From positions 1-64,000 of the forward strand of contig PNAJ01000094.1 of NCBI GenBank assembly GCA_003170295.1: DNA of 64,000 nucleotides. Reading direction: 5' to 3'. Shown piece after piece: positions 1-9,960 of the stretch (positions are counted from its first letter, which is position 1; each line of letters starts with the position of its first letter). The stretch is from Bryobacterales bacterium. Lineage in GTDB: Bacteria > Acidobacteriota > Terriglobia > Bryobacterales > Bryobacteraceae. The notes under the pieces were generated by a model. It made no database searches, was not told the DNA's origin, and saw only the letters and a program-made list of their open reading frames with translations. The translations under genes and the position numbers were made by a program.

Positions 1-914
<914 letters not shown>

Positions 915-921
<7 letters not shown>

Positions 922-986
922 TGCGAAATTATGGTCGTTTAACGCTTCCGCAACGTACGTTTGGTGCATTTTAAGGTCATTTAAGA
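915..986 (+). promoter_or_regulatory. Phased direct repeats upstream of sugar kinase
   Basis: Three 10-bp units, CGTTTAGTGC (915-924), CGTTTAACGC (936-945) and CGTTTGGTGC (958-967), start 21 and 22 bp apart, about two helical turns each. A looser fourth unit, GGTCATTTAAGA (975-986), resembles GGTCGTTTAACG (933-944) and ends by the ribosome binding site. Such spacing places all units on one DNA face and suggests an operator array for a dimeric or cooperative regulator. The repeats are seen; the role is inferred. Confidence 0.55.
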
Positions 987-1000
987 GGGGATTCCGCGAC

Positions 1001-2083
1001 ATGAATTATGGTTTTGACATCCGTCCGAGCGGCGGATTGGACTTTCTCGCGCTCGGCGCGCTGGTGAATCGCCTCGATCCGGGGATCATTCCCTGGCGCA
1101 AGGCTACCCATTGCCAGATCCACGTCAGCGGGGGCGAATTTAACGCAGCGGCAAACCTGTCCGACTGCTTCCGCCTTCAAACCGGGGTGGTTAGCGCGAT
1201 GGTCGATTATCCTTTGGGAGACTTGATTGCGGAGCGGGTTCGCGCCATGGGCGTGAAGCCGTTTTACAAGCATTTTCAACATGATGGCGTCAACGGACCT
1301 AACATGGCGACGGTTTATAGCGACCGCGGCCACGGCGTCCGCGGTCCGGTGGTCTTTTATAATCGCTCGAATGAGGCGGCGGGCCGCTTAAAACCCGGCG
1401 ATTTCGATTGGAATCAGATTTTTAGCGGCGGCGTTCGTTGGTTTCACAGCGGCGGAATCTTTGCCGCCCTTTCACCGACGACGGCCGAGCTGACCATCGA
1501 AGGAATGCAGGCCGCGAAAGCGGCGGGAGCCATTGTTTCCTTCGATTTAAACTATCGTGAAAAGCTCTGGAACGTTCACGGAGGACACGCCAGGGCGCTC
1601 GAAGTCATCGGCCGGATCGTCAAGCACGTCGATGTTCTCGTTGGGAATGAAGAGGATCTGCAAAAAGGCCTCGGAATTCCCGGTCCGGAAGTAGCCGCGA
1701 AATCGAAACTCGACCCGTCCACATTCTTCGGCATGATTGACCGTGTCGTCGCGCAACATCCTCAAATTAAAGTGGTTGCGACGACTTTGCGCGAGGTGGT
1801 TTCAACCAATCGCCATGGCTGGGGAGCGGTGGCGTGGATGAACGGAAAAACATTCGTCTCGCCGACCGTGGAGCTGGATGTCCTCGATCGCGTCGGCGGA
1901 GGCGATGGCTTCGCGGCGGGCTTTATTTATGGGCTTTTAAAGGGAGAAACATCGGAAGAAGCCGTGAAGCTCGGTTGGGCGCATGGCGCTTTGCTGACAA
2001 CTTTTCCGGGGGATACGACGATGGCGACGGTGGAGCAGGTGCGGGCTTTTGCAAAAGGCGGGTCGGCGCGAATTCAACGCTAG
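1001..2083 (+). CDS. PfkB-family sugar kinase, 2-keto-3-deoxygluconate kinase-like
   Basis: A 360-residue ribokinase/PfkB-fold kinase that phosphorylates a sugar or sugar acid with ATP. Visible hallmarks are G-G-E-F-N-A-A at 44-50 (substrate side) and D-R-V-G-G-G-D-G-F at 296-304, where D302 is the expected catalytic base. The G-G-G-D form, rather than the commoner G-A-G-D, is frequent in 2-keto-3-deoxygluconate kinases, so that substrate is favoured but not proven. The open frame extends 81 codons further upstream into gnd; ATG 1001 is chosen because AAGAGGGG sits about 10 nt before it and because homology begins here. It follows gnd in the same direction, consistent with sugar-acid catabolism, and lies behind phased repeats that may bind a regulator. 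Confidence 0.85.
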   Translation: MNYGFDIRPSGGLDFLALGALVNRLDPGIIPWRKATHCQIHVSGGEFNAAANLSDCFRLQTGVVSAMVDYPLGDLIAERVRAMGVKPFYKHFQHDGVNGPNMATVYSDRGHGVRGPVVFYNRSNEAAGRLKPGDFDWNQIFSGGVRWFHSGGIFAALSPTTAELTIEGMQAAKAAGAIVSFDLNYREKLWNVHGGHARALEVIGRIVKHVDVLVGNEEDLQKGLGIPGPEVAAKSKLDPSTFFGMIDRVVAQHPQIKVVATTLREVVSTNRHGWGAVAWMNGKTFVSPTVELDVLDRVGGGDGFAAGFIYGLLKGETSEEAVKLGWAHGALLTTFPGDTTMATVEQVRAFAKGGSARIQR

Positions 2084-2096
2084 ATTTTTCATCGAA

Positions 2097-2135
2097 CTTT
2101 AGTGTAGAGTTATTTAAACGGTCTTACACTCAAAG
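2097..2135. promoter_or_regulatory. Inverted repeat before Oar-like receptor gene
   Basis: CTTTAGTGTA (2097-2106) is mirrored by TACACTCAAAG (2125-2135), with one bulged base and an 18-nt spacer, just ahead of the GGAGGGG ribosome binding site. It shares TTTAGTG with the first repeat unit before the sugar kinase. It could be a regulator site or an mRNA hairpin; both readings are inference. Confidence 0.4.
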
Positions 2136-2151
2136 TTTGAGGAGGGGTTCC

Positions 2152-5100
2152 ATGTGGAAAAGTTGTAGGGCTCTGCCCGTTCTATTCGCGCTGGGTGCTG
2201 CGCTGTTCGCGCAATCCGATCTGGGTTCGATACAGGGATTTGTCAAAGATCCATCGGGCGCTCTGATTCCCAATGCAAAAGTCACGCTTCATAACCAGTC
2301 CGGTCTTGAGCGGCAAGCGACAACTAGCGAAAGCGGATCTTACACCATCACGAATATCCCCCCGGGGCTTTATACGTTGACGGTGGAGGCTTCCGGATTT
2401 AAGAAATACGAGAGCAGCAGCAATAAGCTCGATCCGAGCAGCGCGTTAGAGATCGATGCGACGCTCACCGTCGGAGCGGCGAGCGAAACGGTGGAGGTGT
2501 CGGCGACAGCGGTGACGCTGCAGACGGAATCGGCATCGGTTCAGAAACTAATCAGCCGCGAGCAGATCGATGCGCTGGAACTCAACGGACGCAATCCGGT
2601 GGGTCTTGCCTCGCTGGTGCCTGGCGCCCGCGGGGGCAACTTGGCGGGGCTGAACTTCAATTTCACACAGGGGCCTTCGAACTTTAACGGTTCGCGCAAT
2701 CCGGAAAACCTGATTACATACGACGGGGCGCCGGCTACGCGCACGCGATCCAACGGCACGAGCCTGGGCGCGGCCGATGTGGACTCGACGCAGGAAGTGC
2801 AGATACTGACGGCGGCTTACGCGGCCGAATATGGCCGCACATCGGGCGCCCAGATTCGCATCCTGACGCGAAGCGGCGGACAGCAGTTCCACGGTTCGGC
2901 GTACGAATATGTTCGCAACGATGCCTTCAACGCGAATACCTGGACGCGCAACCATACCGCGGGCCAAGCCTTCGTTCCGCCGTTCCGCTACAACCAATAC
3001 GGATACAATGTGGGCGGACCCTTCTACATTCCAGGCAAAATCAATACGAGCAAGAATAAATTCTTCTGGTATTGGGGACAGGAGTGGGTGAAGTACCGGT
3101 TCACGGACACGGCGAGCTGGACGGTGCCGACGAACCTGATGCGGCAGGGCAATTTCAGTGAGCTGCTGAACCCGACCAATTTCTTCTATGGCAAGGTGAT
3201 CACGATCAAAGATCCGGTGACGGGAGTTCCGTTCCCGGGGAACATCATTCCGAGCAACCAGCTGAGTCAGAACGGATTGGGAATCCTGAAAGCTTATCCT
3301 CCGGTGAATCTGGCTACGCCGATCAACGGCGCCCAGCTTTTCTACGCCGCTGCGCTGCATCCGCAGGATCAGCGGAAAGACACGCTGTCGTCGGACATCA
3401 ACCTCACCGACAAGCAGCGGCTGCAGTTCCGCCGCAACAACTACAAGTTCTTCGAATACCAGCCGCTGGACGGAACGCCGCTCGAAACGCCGAAGTACTT
3501 CGATCGTCCGAATCAGACCAACTCACTCGATTACGTATGGACGATCGGGCCGACGCTGATCAATGAAGCGCTGGCGACGGTCAGTCTCGACGACGTGTAT
3601 ATTCCCGTGGACGCCGCCCACTTTTTCGACCGAACCTCGGTGGGAATTAACTATCCCTATATCTTCCCGACGGGCAAATTGATTCAAAACCGCATCCCGA
3701 CGGCCAACATTACGGGTTTGACGGGGCTGACCGGTAATCCTTATCCCTCCCATTCGACGGGGCCGATCTATACCTTCACGGACAGCGTTACCTGGGTGAA
3801 GGGCAAGCATACTTTGAAATTCGGCTTCTACTGGGAGCGGTCCGGTGAGAACGACAACGACGAAATCAATGTCAGTGCCTGCCCGACTTGCACCAACAAT
3901 CAAAACGGGCAGTTCTCATTCACGGATACGACCCGCGGTGTGGCTGGGCAACCAAGCACTGGCAATGCGATCGCGAATGCGGCGATGGGGCTATTCGACA
4001 GCTACTCCGAGCTGGGGCAGCGGGCCTACACGATTTTCCGGGGATCGAGCTATGAGCCTTATGTTCAGGATTCATGGAAGGTCAACGAGAAGCTGACCGT
4101 GAACATCGGGTTCCGCTACACCGTGATTATTCCGTACCACGCGAACTGGGGGAATATGATCGTATTCGATCCGAAGCTTTACGATCCGACCAAGGCTGTT
4201 ACAGTGGACCCGAAAACGGGTTTCATCACGGCTGGGCCAGGTACGGACCGCTACAACGGAATGGTGATCCCCGGACCGGTGGGCTGGCCCGCTGCGGCGA
4301 AGGGCCGCTTTCCGGAGGCGACTTCCGGAACTTACGATTACCTGTTCCGCGGCGGCACCTATCCGAATCACTTCTCCGATATTCAGTGGGGACAGATTCA
4401 GCCTCGCCTAGGCGTGGCTTACGCCATGAACCAGAAGACGGTGATTCGAGCCGGCGGCGGGCGATTCTTTACCCGCTTGGGCGTGAGCGACTCGGTGTTC
4501 CTGGGCGGCAATCCTCCGTTCCAACCGACTGCGAACGTGTCGTTCGGCAGCGCCGACAACCCCGGCGGTACGTCGGCCAACAGCCTCCCGCTGACGGTGA
4601 CGACGCAGAGCGCGGCATTCAAGAACCCCGAAGCGTGGAACTGGAATTTCACGGTGGAGCGGGAAGTCTTCTTCAAATCGATCCTGAGCGTTGGTTACGT
4701 GGGACGCCGCGGTTTGCACTTGCAGCGCGAGGCTAATATCAACCAGCCGACCGCAGCAGTGATTGCGGCGAATCCGGGCGTGAACATCGACGCTCTGCGG
4801 CCTTACAAGGGCTATAACTCAGTTCGCGAAACCGACAATGTGGCGAGTTCGCTTTACAACTCCCTGCAGGTGGCTTGGAATCGCCGGTTTGCAAACGGAC
4901 TGCTCTTCGGCGCGTCATACACGTTCAGCAAGAGCAGCGATAGCGGATCGAACCAGCGCGACATCATTCCCGACACGTATTATGCGGGCAATCTTTGGGG
5001 GCCCTCCGAGTACGATGTCCGCCACGTGCTGATCGTGAACTTCCTTTACGATCTGCCTTTCTTCAAGAACCAACACAGTCTGATGGGCAAGACGGTGGGT

Positions 5101-5598
5101 GGATGGGCGGTGAGCGGGATTATCCAGGAGCAAACGGGAACGCCCTGCAGCATCGGCGTCAGCAACGACTATGTCGGCGTGGGGAACGACGGCAGCATGT
5201 GCGGCATCGGGCAGTTCTGGCAACTGAACGCGCCCATTAACTACACCAAGAAGATCGCGCTCAACGGAACGTCGGATCCCAATACGTATTTTCAGACTAC
5301 AAATAGCGATGGATCGTTGATCGTCTCGGCACCGGCGAAGGGCACTTTCGTTACGCAGCAGGGCGTGCGCGATTCGGTTTACGGTCCTGGTTTCAACAAT
5401 TGGAACCTGGGGCTGTTCAAGAAGTTTACCGTCAGCGAACACCTCAACTTCCAGTTCCGCGCGGAGGCGTTCGATGCTCTCAACCATCCGAATTGGGGCG
5501 GCGTCGGCCTGAATCCGACCTCGGCCTCCTTCGGCAAAATCACCGGGAAGACGAACGATGCTCGCAATCTGCAATTGTCGCTGAAGTTGCAGTTTTAG
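2152..5598 (+). CDS. Oar-like TonB-dependent outer-membrane receptor
   Basis: This 1148-residue protein starts with a signal peptide (hydrophobic run ending A-A-L-F-A-Q). A carboxypeptidase-regulatory beta-sandwich follows at about residues 25-110 (G-S-I-Q-G-F-V-K-D-P-S-G-A type). Next comes a plug region containing V-Q-I-L-T-A-A-Y-A-A-E-Y-G-R-T-S-G and a long beta-barrel, ending in an aromatic residue (L-K-L-Q-F). This is the Oar/Solibacter receptor family, expected to import large substrates such as glycans or peptides across the outer membrane with TonB energy; the ligand cannot be read from sequence. ATG 2152 is preceded by GGAGGGG, although the frame is open from 1834. A strong hairpin terminator follows the stop, so the gene is probably transcribed alone. 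Confidence 0.9.
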   Translation: MWKSCRALPVLFALGAALFAQSDLGSIQGFVKDPSGALIPNAKVTLHNQSGLERQATTSESGSYTITNIPPGLYTLTVEASGFKKYESSSNKLDPSSALEIDATLTVGAASETVEVSATAVTLQTESASVQKLISREQIDALELNGRNPVGLASLVPGARGGNLAGLNFNFTQGPSNFNGSRNPENLITYDGAPATRTRSNGTSLGAADVDSTQEVQILTAAYAAEYGRTSGAQIRILTRSGGQQFHGSAYEYVRNDAFNANTWTRNHTAGQAFVPPFRYNQYGYNVGGPFYIPGKINTSKNKFFWYWGQEWVKYRFTDTASWTVPTNLMRQGNFSELLNPTNFFYGKVITIKDPVTGVPFPGNIIPSNQLSQNGLGILKAYPPVNLATPINGAQLFYAAALHPQDQRKDTLSSDINLTDKQRLQFRRNNYKFFEYQPLDGTPLETPKYFDRPNQTNSLDYVWTIGPTLINEALATVSLDDVYIPVDAAHFFDRTSVGINYPYIFPTGKLIQNRIPTANITGLTGLTGNPYPSHSTGPIYTFTDSVTWVKGKHTLKFGFYWERSGENDNDEINVSACPTCTNNQNGQFSFTDTTRGVAGQPSTGNAIANAAMGLFDSYSELGQRAYTIFRGSSYEPYVQDSWKVNEKLTVNIGFRYTVIIPYHANWGNMIVFDPKLYDPTKAVTVDPKTGFITAGPGTDRYNGMVIPGPVGWPAAAKGRFPEATSGTYDYLFRGGTYPNHFSDIQWGQIQPRLGVAYAMNQKTVIRAGGGRFFTRLGVSDSVFLGGNPPFQPTANVSFGSADNPGGTSANSLPLTVTTQSAAFKNPEAWNWNFTVEREVFFKSILSVGYVGRRGLHLQREANINQPTAAVIAANPGVNIDALRPYKGYNSVRETDNVASSLYNSLQVAWNRRFANGLLFGASYTFSKSSDSGSNQRDIIPDTYYAGNLWGPSEYDVRHVLIVNFLYDLPFFKNQHSLMGKTVGGWAVSGIIQEQTGTPCSIGVSNDYVGVGNDGSMCGIGQFWQLNAPINYTKKIALNGTSDPNTYFQTTNSDGSLIVSAPAKGTFVTQQGVRDSVYGPGFNNWNLGLFKKFTVSEHLNFQFRAEAFDALNHPNWGGVGLNPTSASFGKITGKTNDARNLQLSLKLQF

Positions 5599-5616
5599 GC
5601 AGAGGATTTGAAATAG

Positions 5617-5660
5617 ACGGCCGCTCTCCCGTTCGCGGGTGGCGGCCGTTTTTATTTTGT
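5617..5660 (+). terminator. Rho-independent terminator after Oar-like receptor
   Basis: ACGGCCGC (5617-5624) pairs with GCGGCCGT (5642-5649), and the stem is followed directly by a T-rich run (TTTTTATTTT). It lies 18 nt after the receptor stop codon, the classic arrangement of an intrinsic terminator. Confidence 0.85.
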
Positions 5661-5662
5661 TC
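5636..5662 (+). repeat. 27-bp direct repeat, copy 1 (terminator right half)
   Basis: This 27-bp stretch covers the right arm and T-tract of the terminator and recurs identically at 5767-5793, 131 bp downstream. The second copy lacks the left arm, so it looks like a partial duplication of the terminator. Confidence 0.8.
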
Positions 5663-5700
5663 CTGGCATGAAACAAAAAAGAGCTGCACAAGAAACACGG

Positions 5701-5742
5701 GCCGACGGGGGCGTCGGCCGCGGTCCGGGGGGACCGCCCCAC
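5701..5742. repeat. Compound GC hairpins of REP type
   Basis: Between the two 27-bp copies lie GCCGAC...GTCGGC and CGGTCC...GGACCG stems followed by GCCCCAC. The pattern of hairpin plus a C-C-A-C tail recurs at other intergenic sites in the window (near 53.9, 56.2 and 62.0 kb). Confidence 0.45.
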
Positions 5743-5766
5743 TTTAAGCACCAACCTGGGACTTTT

Positions 5767-5793
5767 CGGGTGGCGGCCGTTTTTATTTTGTTC
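5767..5793 (+). repeat. 27-bp direct repeat, copy 2
   Basis: Identical to 5636-5662 over 27 bp. It carries the right terminator arm and T-tract without the matching left arm, and lies 20 bp before the end of the minus-strand histidine kinase gene. Confidence 0.8.
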
Positions 5794-5813
5794 GTGGGCA
5801 GCGAGCTGCACAC

Positions 5814-7292
5814 TTAAGCGTGCGGGATTGCTACCAGCGTGGAATTATTTGGGTGCGGCGCGAGGGTTGCGGGTGGCAGGCGGAGTTCAAACCAGAAGGT
5901 GGAGCCGAGCCCGAGTTTGCTTTCTACTCCGATCTCGCCGCCCATGAGCCCTACCAACTGGCTGGAGATGGCGAGCCCTAAGCCGGTGCCTCCGTACAGC
6001 CGCGTGATCGATCCATCGGCTTGCGAGAAGGCCTCGAACAATTTCTTTTCGACGCCCGCGGCGATGCCGATGCCGGTATCGCGGACCTCGAAGCGTACCC
6101 TCTCGCCAGGACGCTCCATCACGAACACTTGAACGCTTCCCCGGTCGGTAAACTTCACGGCGTTGCCTACCAGATTCATCAGAATCTGGCGGAGACGCGC
6201 GGAATCGCCGGTGACGCGTTCGGGGAGTTTCTCGTCGATGGTGGAACAGAGTTCGACATGCCTGCCGCGGGCCCGTTCCTTGAGCAAGGATTCCACTCCC
6301 AAAACCGTTTCCCGGAGGACAAATGGAACTATCCGCAGATCCAGTTTTCCCGCTTCGATACGGGAAAAATCGAGAACATCGTTGATGATCTCGAGGAGAG
6401 CCTCGCCGGAGTGATGGGCAATCCTGGTAAATTCGAGCTGCTCCTCGTCGAGCGGTGTCTCGAGCAGGAGTTGCAGCATGCCGAGCACTCCGTTCATGGG
6501 AGTGCGAATTTCATGGCTCATGTTGGCCACGAACTGGCTCTTGGCACGGCTCAGCTCCAGAGCCCGGTCGCGGGAGGCCCGCATTGCCCGATCGCTATTT
6601 TCCATGTTTCGCAAGACCAGAAAGTAGGCCCAGCATCCGACCGAAGCAAGAATGGCCGCCGTCGACAATAGCGCGATCAGCAGCAGGTTTTCGATCTGGC
6701 GGGCGGAGGTACCCAGATCGCGCGCGAACACTTCCGATAGAGGGGCCACAGATGCGTTGAGCGCGTCGAGTTCGTCCATTAAGGACTTCAGCGTGCGCGC
6801 ATCGACTTGGCCGGCTAATACCAAGGCATGCGCCTCTTCGCCGACGTGCTGGAGCTTGTCGATGTCGGAATCGGCCTCAGCCCAAAGGTTGACCGCGGCG
6901 CGCAGATAGCGGGAATCGTGAAAATTACGGTACAGCCAGATCATCCCCGCGATATCGTCGGGGTGGTTGCCGCCGTCGAGAAAACCCTGCCGCGCGATGG
7001 AGGCATCAAAGTTGGGATTATCGAGCTCGAGGCGGGCTTTGGAATCGCCGAGAGGAACGCGAATCGCCGCGAGAAATCGATCATAGTCCACCGGCTGAGA
7101 AGAATGGATATAGCGTCTCAGTTCAATAACGGACTCTTTCTGCCCTTTCGACCATAAACTCTCGGCGCCGACGTAACTGCGTACCGCCGACAACATTCTC
7201 ATGGAGCAGCCGGCGAGAAGTACGACGCCGCCGACAACCATGACCAGACCACCGCCGACGATCAGGAGCTGCTTTTGAAATCCGAAGCGCAC
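5814..7292 (-). CDS. Membrane sensor histidine kinase (orphan)
   Basis: A 492-residue kinase with one membrane helix at about 8-30, a periplasmic sensor of some 170 residues and a second helix at about 202-228. The HisKA domain has the phospho-accepting His at 260 ([12 protein letters not shown]). The HATPase domain shows an N-box (L-V-G-N-A-V-K-F, N377), G1 (D-T-G-I-G-I, D405) and G2 (G-G-T-G-L-G-L). There is no receiver or HPt domain, and no response regulator gene lies nearby, so the partner must be encoded elsewhere. The sensor domain is not a type I recognise. The start used is GTG at 7292, giving a short basic N-terminus before the first helix; no ATG fits better. A duplicated terminator half lies just past its 3' end. 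Confidence 0.9.
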   Translation of the reverse strand: MRFGFQKQLLIVGGGLVMVVGGVVLLAGCSMRMLSAVRSYVGAESLWSKGQKESVIELRRYIHSSQPVDYDRFLAAIRVPLGDSKARLELDNPNFDASIARQGFLDGGNHPDDIAGMIWLYRNFHDSRYLRAAVNLWAEADSDIDKLQHVGEEAHALVLAGQVDARTLKSLMDELDALNASVAPLSEVFARDLGTSARQIENLLLIALLSTAAILASVGCWAYFLVLRNMENSDRAMRASRDRALELSRAKSQFVANMSHEIRTPMNGVLGMLQLLLETPLDEEQLEFTRIAHHSGEALLEIINDVLDFSRIEAGKLDLRIVPFVLRETVLGVESLLKERARGRHVELCSTIDEKLPERVTGDSARLRQILMNLVGNAVKFTDRGSVQVFVMERPGERVRFEVRDTGIGIAAGVEKKLFEAFSQADGSITRLYGGTGLGLAISSQLVGLMGGEIGVESKLGLGSTFWFELRLPPATLAPHPNNSTLVAIPHA

Positions 7293-7333
7293 TATAGGAT
7301 CTACTATCGACGGTCGCGCGGATTTCTTGAGAC

Positions 7334-8437
7334 CTAGTTATTGGCGCGCCAGCGGACGCCGAGGTCGAGCGATTTGCGGCAGTAAACGAGACTGCGCTCC
7401 ATATGATCGAGCTGCTGGATTTTCAATGCGTCCATGAAGCGATCGCGCTGACCTGTCACATCTTCGGTGATGTGCGGTTGATTGTACGGACGGCCGCGCT
7501 TGGCGAGCGCGAGGAATCGGGCGAGGTCGCGGGAACGGGCGCGGGGGAAATATTTTGTCCAGAATTCGTTGTCGTAGACGGGAAGGACGACGGGCGGACG
7601 AGCGGTAATCGGTTTGCAGTATATATGGACGGCGGGTGACAGAATCTCCGCGGCGCGCGCGACGATGGCTTTGAAATCGTTGGTTCCTTCGCCCAGGGGC
7701 ACCCATTGGATGGCGACGCCACTTTGTCCCGATGCTGTGGGCGTTTCGTAGACGACGGAATCGCGCAGATGAAAAGAGACGGCGTACGGACCGAGTTCTT
7801 CGAGCGTGGTCATGGGATCCTCGGCGACGAAGACGGGATTGCCGGTATCGAGATAGGAACCGACGAATTCCTTGCCGGCGGTTTCGATGAGCGTGCGGGT
7901 TTCCCAGGCCTGCAATTCCTTGTGATTCTCGATGGCGATTTTTATGCCCGCGTCCATGGCTTGCGAACGAACGTCGCGCAGGACGCCGGCGGCGGATTCA
8001 ATGATGCGGTCGAGGGGGCCGTCGGGGAGGGCATAGCGGTCGCCGGCGACTAACGTACGTACAATGGGCGATCCCATGGCGGCGGCTCGGTCGATATTCA
8101 TGCGCAGTTCGGCGATGGTTTTGGCGCGGGCTTCGGGAGTTTTCGGATTCACGGCTCCGGTGAGCGCGCTGCCTCCGGTTTCCAGATGGAGGCCGGTGTC
8201 TTTCGCCCAGGCTCGGACTTCGGCCCAGTGCTTGGGGTCGCGGACGGCGGGGTCGAGGGAGTCCTGCAAGAAGATCGCGTCGAGTTTTTGTTGGACGCAG
8301 TAGTCGAATAGCTGGCGGTCGTTCCAACGCTGGAAGCGGAGGCAGTAGGTGTTGATGCCTAGCTGCCATTTACGGGGCGCGGCGGCGGCGGGAAGTGCGA
8401 CGGCGAGCGAGGCGGCGAGGAAGTCGCGACGGGTCAT
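7334..8437 (-). CDS. Tat-exported sugar phosphate isomerase/epimerase-like TIM barrel
   Basis: The 367-residue product begins M-T-R-R-D-F-L-A-A-S-L, a twin-arginine signal, so a folded protein is probably exported. The rest resembles the AP-endonuclease-2/xylose-isomerase TIM barrel: I-A-I-E-N-H-K and S-Y-L-D-T-G-N carry plausible metal ligands, and F-H-L-R-D lies near the C-terminal part. Relatives act on sugars or inositols, but the substrate here is unknown. The frame is open upstream to 8719; ATG 8437 is chosen because the Tat motif starts exactly there. Its start lies 24 bp from that of the divergent M28 peptidase, with a palindromic TATACT-containing promoter between them. Confidence 0.8.
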   Translation of the reverse strand: MTRRDFLAASLAVALPAAAAPRKWQLGINTYCLRFQRWNDRQLFDYCVQQKLDAIFLQDSLDPAVRDPKHWAEVRAWAKDTGLHLETGGSALTGAVNPKTPEARAKTIAELRMNIDRAAAMGSPIVRTLVAGDRYALPDGPLDRIIESAAGVLRDVRSQAMDAGIKIAIENHKELQAWETRTLIETAGKEFVGSYLDTGNPVFVAEDPMTTLEELGPYAVSFHLRDSVVYETPTASGQSGVAIQWVPLGEGTNDFKAIVARAAEILSPAVHIYCKPITARPPVVLPVYDNEFWTKYFPRARSRDLARFLALAKRGRPYNQPHITEDVTGQRDRFMDALKIQQLDHMERSLVYCRKSLDLGVRWRANN

Positions 8438-8443
8438 GTACCC

Positions 8444-8453
8444 GAGTATACTC
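8444..8453. promoter_or_regulatory. Palindromic divergent -10 element
   Basis: The perfect palindrome GAGTATACTC holds TATACT on both strands. On the plus strand it is followed by 9 nt and the ATG at 8462. On the minus strand it is followed by 7 nt and the ATG at 8437. This suggests two divergent promoters making leaderless or near-leaderless mRNAs. No clear -35 boxes were seen. Confidence 0.5.
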
Positions 8454-8461
8454 ACTAAATC

Positions 8462-9934
8462 ATGCGGATTTTCGTGGTTGTGGGAGCGATTTTGCTGATT
8501 GCGGCGGATGCGCCGGACGAGGCTACGCGGCGGTGGTGGGGTCATGTGAAGATTCTGGCGGCCGACAATATGGAGGGCCGGGATACGGGGAGCGAAGGGT
8601 ATCGGCGCGCGGCGCGGTACGTGGTCGAGCAGTTCGAAAAGGCGGGGCTGAAGCCCGCGGGCGAGAGTGGATATTACCAGCCGGTTCCATTGCGGGCGGT
8701 GCGGTTGCGGAAGGAGCAATCGTCGATTGCGCTGATCGATGGCGAGCGGGTGACGCCGTTGCGGATTTATCAGGACATCATGGTGACGCCTCGGGTGGGG
8801 ATGCCGGTGGCGATCACCTCGCAGATGATATTCGCGGGCGACGATGTTAGTGGCGTCGATTTTACTGGGAAGATTGCGGTGACGATTGGTGGCGGCCGCG
8901 CGCGGAATTTGGGCGGAGTGGGGAATTTATCGATCGACAATCCACGGGCGATCGAGACGCCGCGATGGCCGGTGGCGTACGCGACGGTGATGTCGATTGT
9001 GGGGAAAGAGCATCCGTCGGCGACGGGAATCGCGATGCGGTTTAATCCGGCGGAAGCGGAGAAGCTGTTCGCGGGGTCGGGGCACACGTTTGCGGAGCTC
9101 GTGGAGTTGGCGGCGGCGAAGAAGCCATTGCCGACGTTCGCGCTGACGGACAGAATTCGCGCGCAGTTTAAGGTGGAGGCGGAGGCGCTGAAATCCGATA
9201 ACATTCTGGCGGTGCTGCCGGGTTCCTGGCCGTCGGTCGCGGACGAATACGTCGCGGTTTCGGCGCATCTCGACGGATATGGATTCGGCGAGCCGGTGAA
9301 GGGAGACGGGATTTACAACGGAGCGTTCGACGATTCGGCTTATGTCGCGGAGCTGATCGAGCTGGCGGCGGCGTATAAGCGGTCGGGGAAGGCGCCGCGG
9401 CGGAGCTTGCTGTTTTGCGTGTTCACAGGAGAGGAGAAGGGGCTGCTGGGGTCGGATTATTTTACGTCGCACTTCACGATTCCGAAAGAGAAGATTATTG
9501 CGGATTTGAATCTCGATTACTTGCGGCCGATTTTTCCGTTGAAGATTTTGACGACGCTGGGGCTCGACGAATCGACGCTGGGGGAGGCGGCGCGCAAGGC
9601 GGCTGAGCCGCTGGGAATTCGCATTCAAGAGGACTCGGAGCCCGAACGGAGGCTGTTCACCCGAAGCGATCAGTACAACTTCATTCGAGCAGGCGTTCCG
9701 GGGATCGCGTTTATTTTCGGGTATGACAAGGGGTCGGCGGAGGAAGCGATTTATAGGAAGTGGTACGCGGAGCGGTATCATCGACCGTCGGACGACTTGA
9801 ATCAGCCGATCGATTTCGGGGCGGCGGCGAAGTTCAACGCGTTCTTTTCACGATTAGTGGATGAGGTCGCGAATGCGGAGGAGAGGCCGCGGTGGAGGGC
9901 GGGGAGTCAGTATGCGCCCAAAGGCGTACAATGA
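8462..9934 (+). CDS. M28-family zinc aminopeptidase, exported
   Basis: A 490-residue protein with a short hydrophobic export signal (R-I-F-V-V-V-G-A-I-L-L-I-A-A-D-A). M28 metallopeptidases use two zinc ions to trim N-terminal amino acids from peptides. The ligands appear in order: H269-x-D271 (S-A-H-L-D-G), D290 (G-A-F-D-D-S), the E324-E325 pair (T-G-E-E-K-G-L-L-G-S), a later Asp (N-L-D-Y) and a C-terminal His (R-Y-H-R-P-S-D-D). A PA-type inserted domain fills residues about 110-250. The start matches the signal peptide. The gene is divergent from the isomerase-like gene and is followed after 26 bp by the DUF1080 gene, suggesting an envelope degradation cluster. Confidence 0.88.
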   Translation: MRIFVVVGAILLIAADAPDEATRRWWGHVKILAADNMEGRDTGSEGYRRAARYVVEQFEKAGLKPAGESGYYQPVPLRAVRLRKEQSSIALIDGERVTPLRIYQDIMVTPRVGMPVAITSQMIFAGDDVSGVDFTGKIAVTIGGGRARNLGGVGNLSIDNPRAIETPRWPVAYATVMSIVGKEHPSATGIAMRFNPAEAEKLFAGSGHTFAELVELAAAKKPLPTFALTDRIRAQFKVEAEALKSDNILAVLPGSWPSVADEYVAVSAHLDGYGFGEPVKGDGIYNGAFDDSAYVAELIELAAAYKRSGKAPRRSLLFCVFTGEEKGLLGSDYFTSHFTIPKEKIIADLNLDYLRPIFPLKILTTLGLDESTLGEAARKAAEPLGIRIQEDSEPERRLFTRSDQYNFIRAGVPGIAFIFGYDKGSAEEAIYRKWYAERYHRPSDDLNQPIDFGAAAKFNAFFSRLVDEVANAEERPRWRAGSQYAPKGVQ

Positions 9935-9960
9935 TCCGAGAACGGACGAGAAGGGTTCCT

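Noticed and set aside
4915-5811. 298-codon minus-strand frame opposite the Oar-like barrel
   Set aside because: Shadow of the receptor gene; crosses the terminator region and lacks a start signal.
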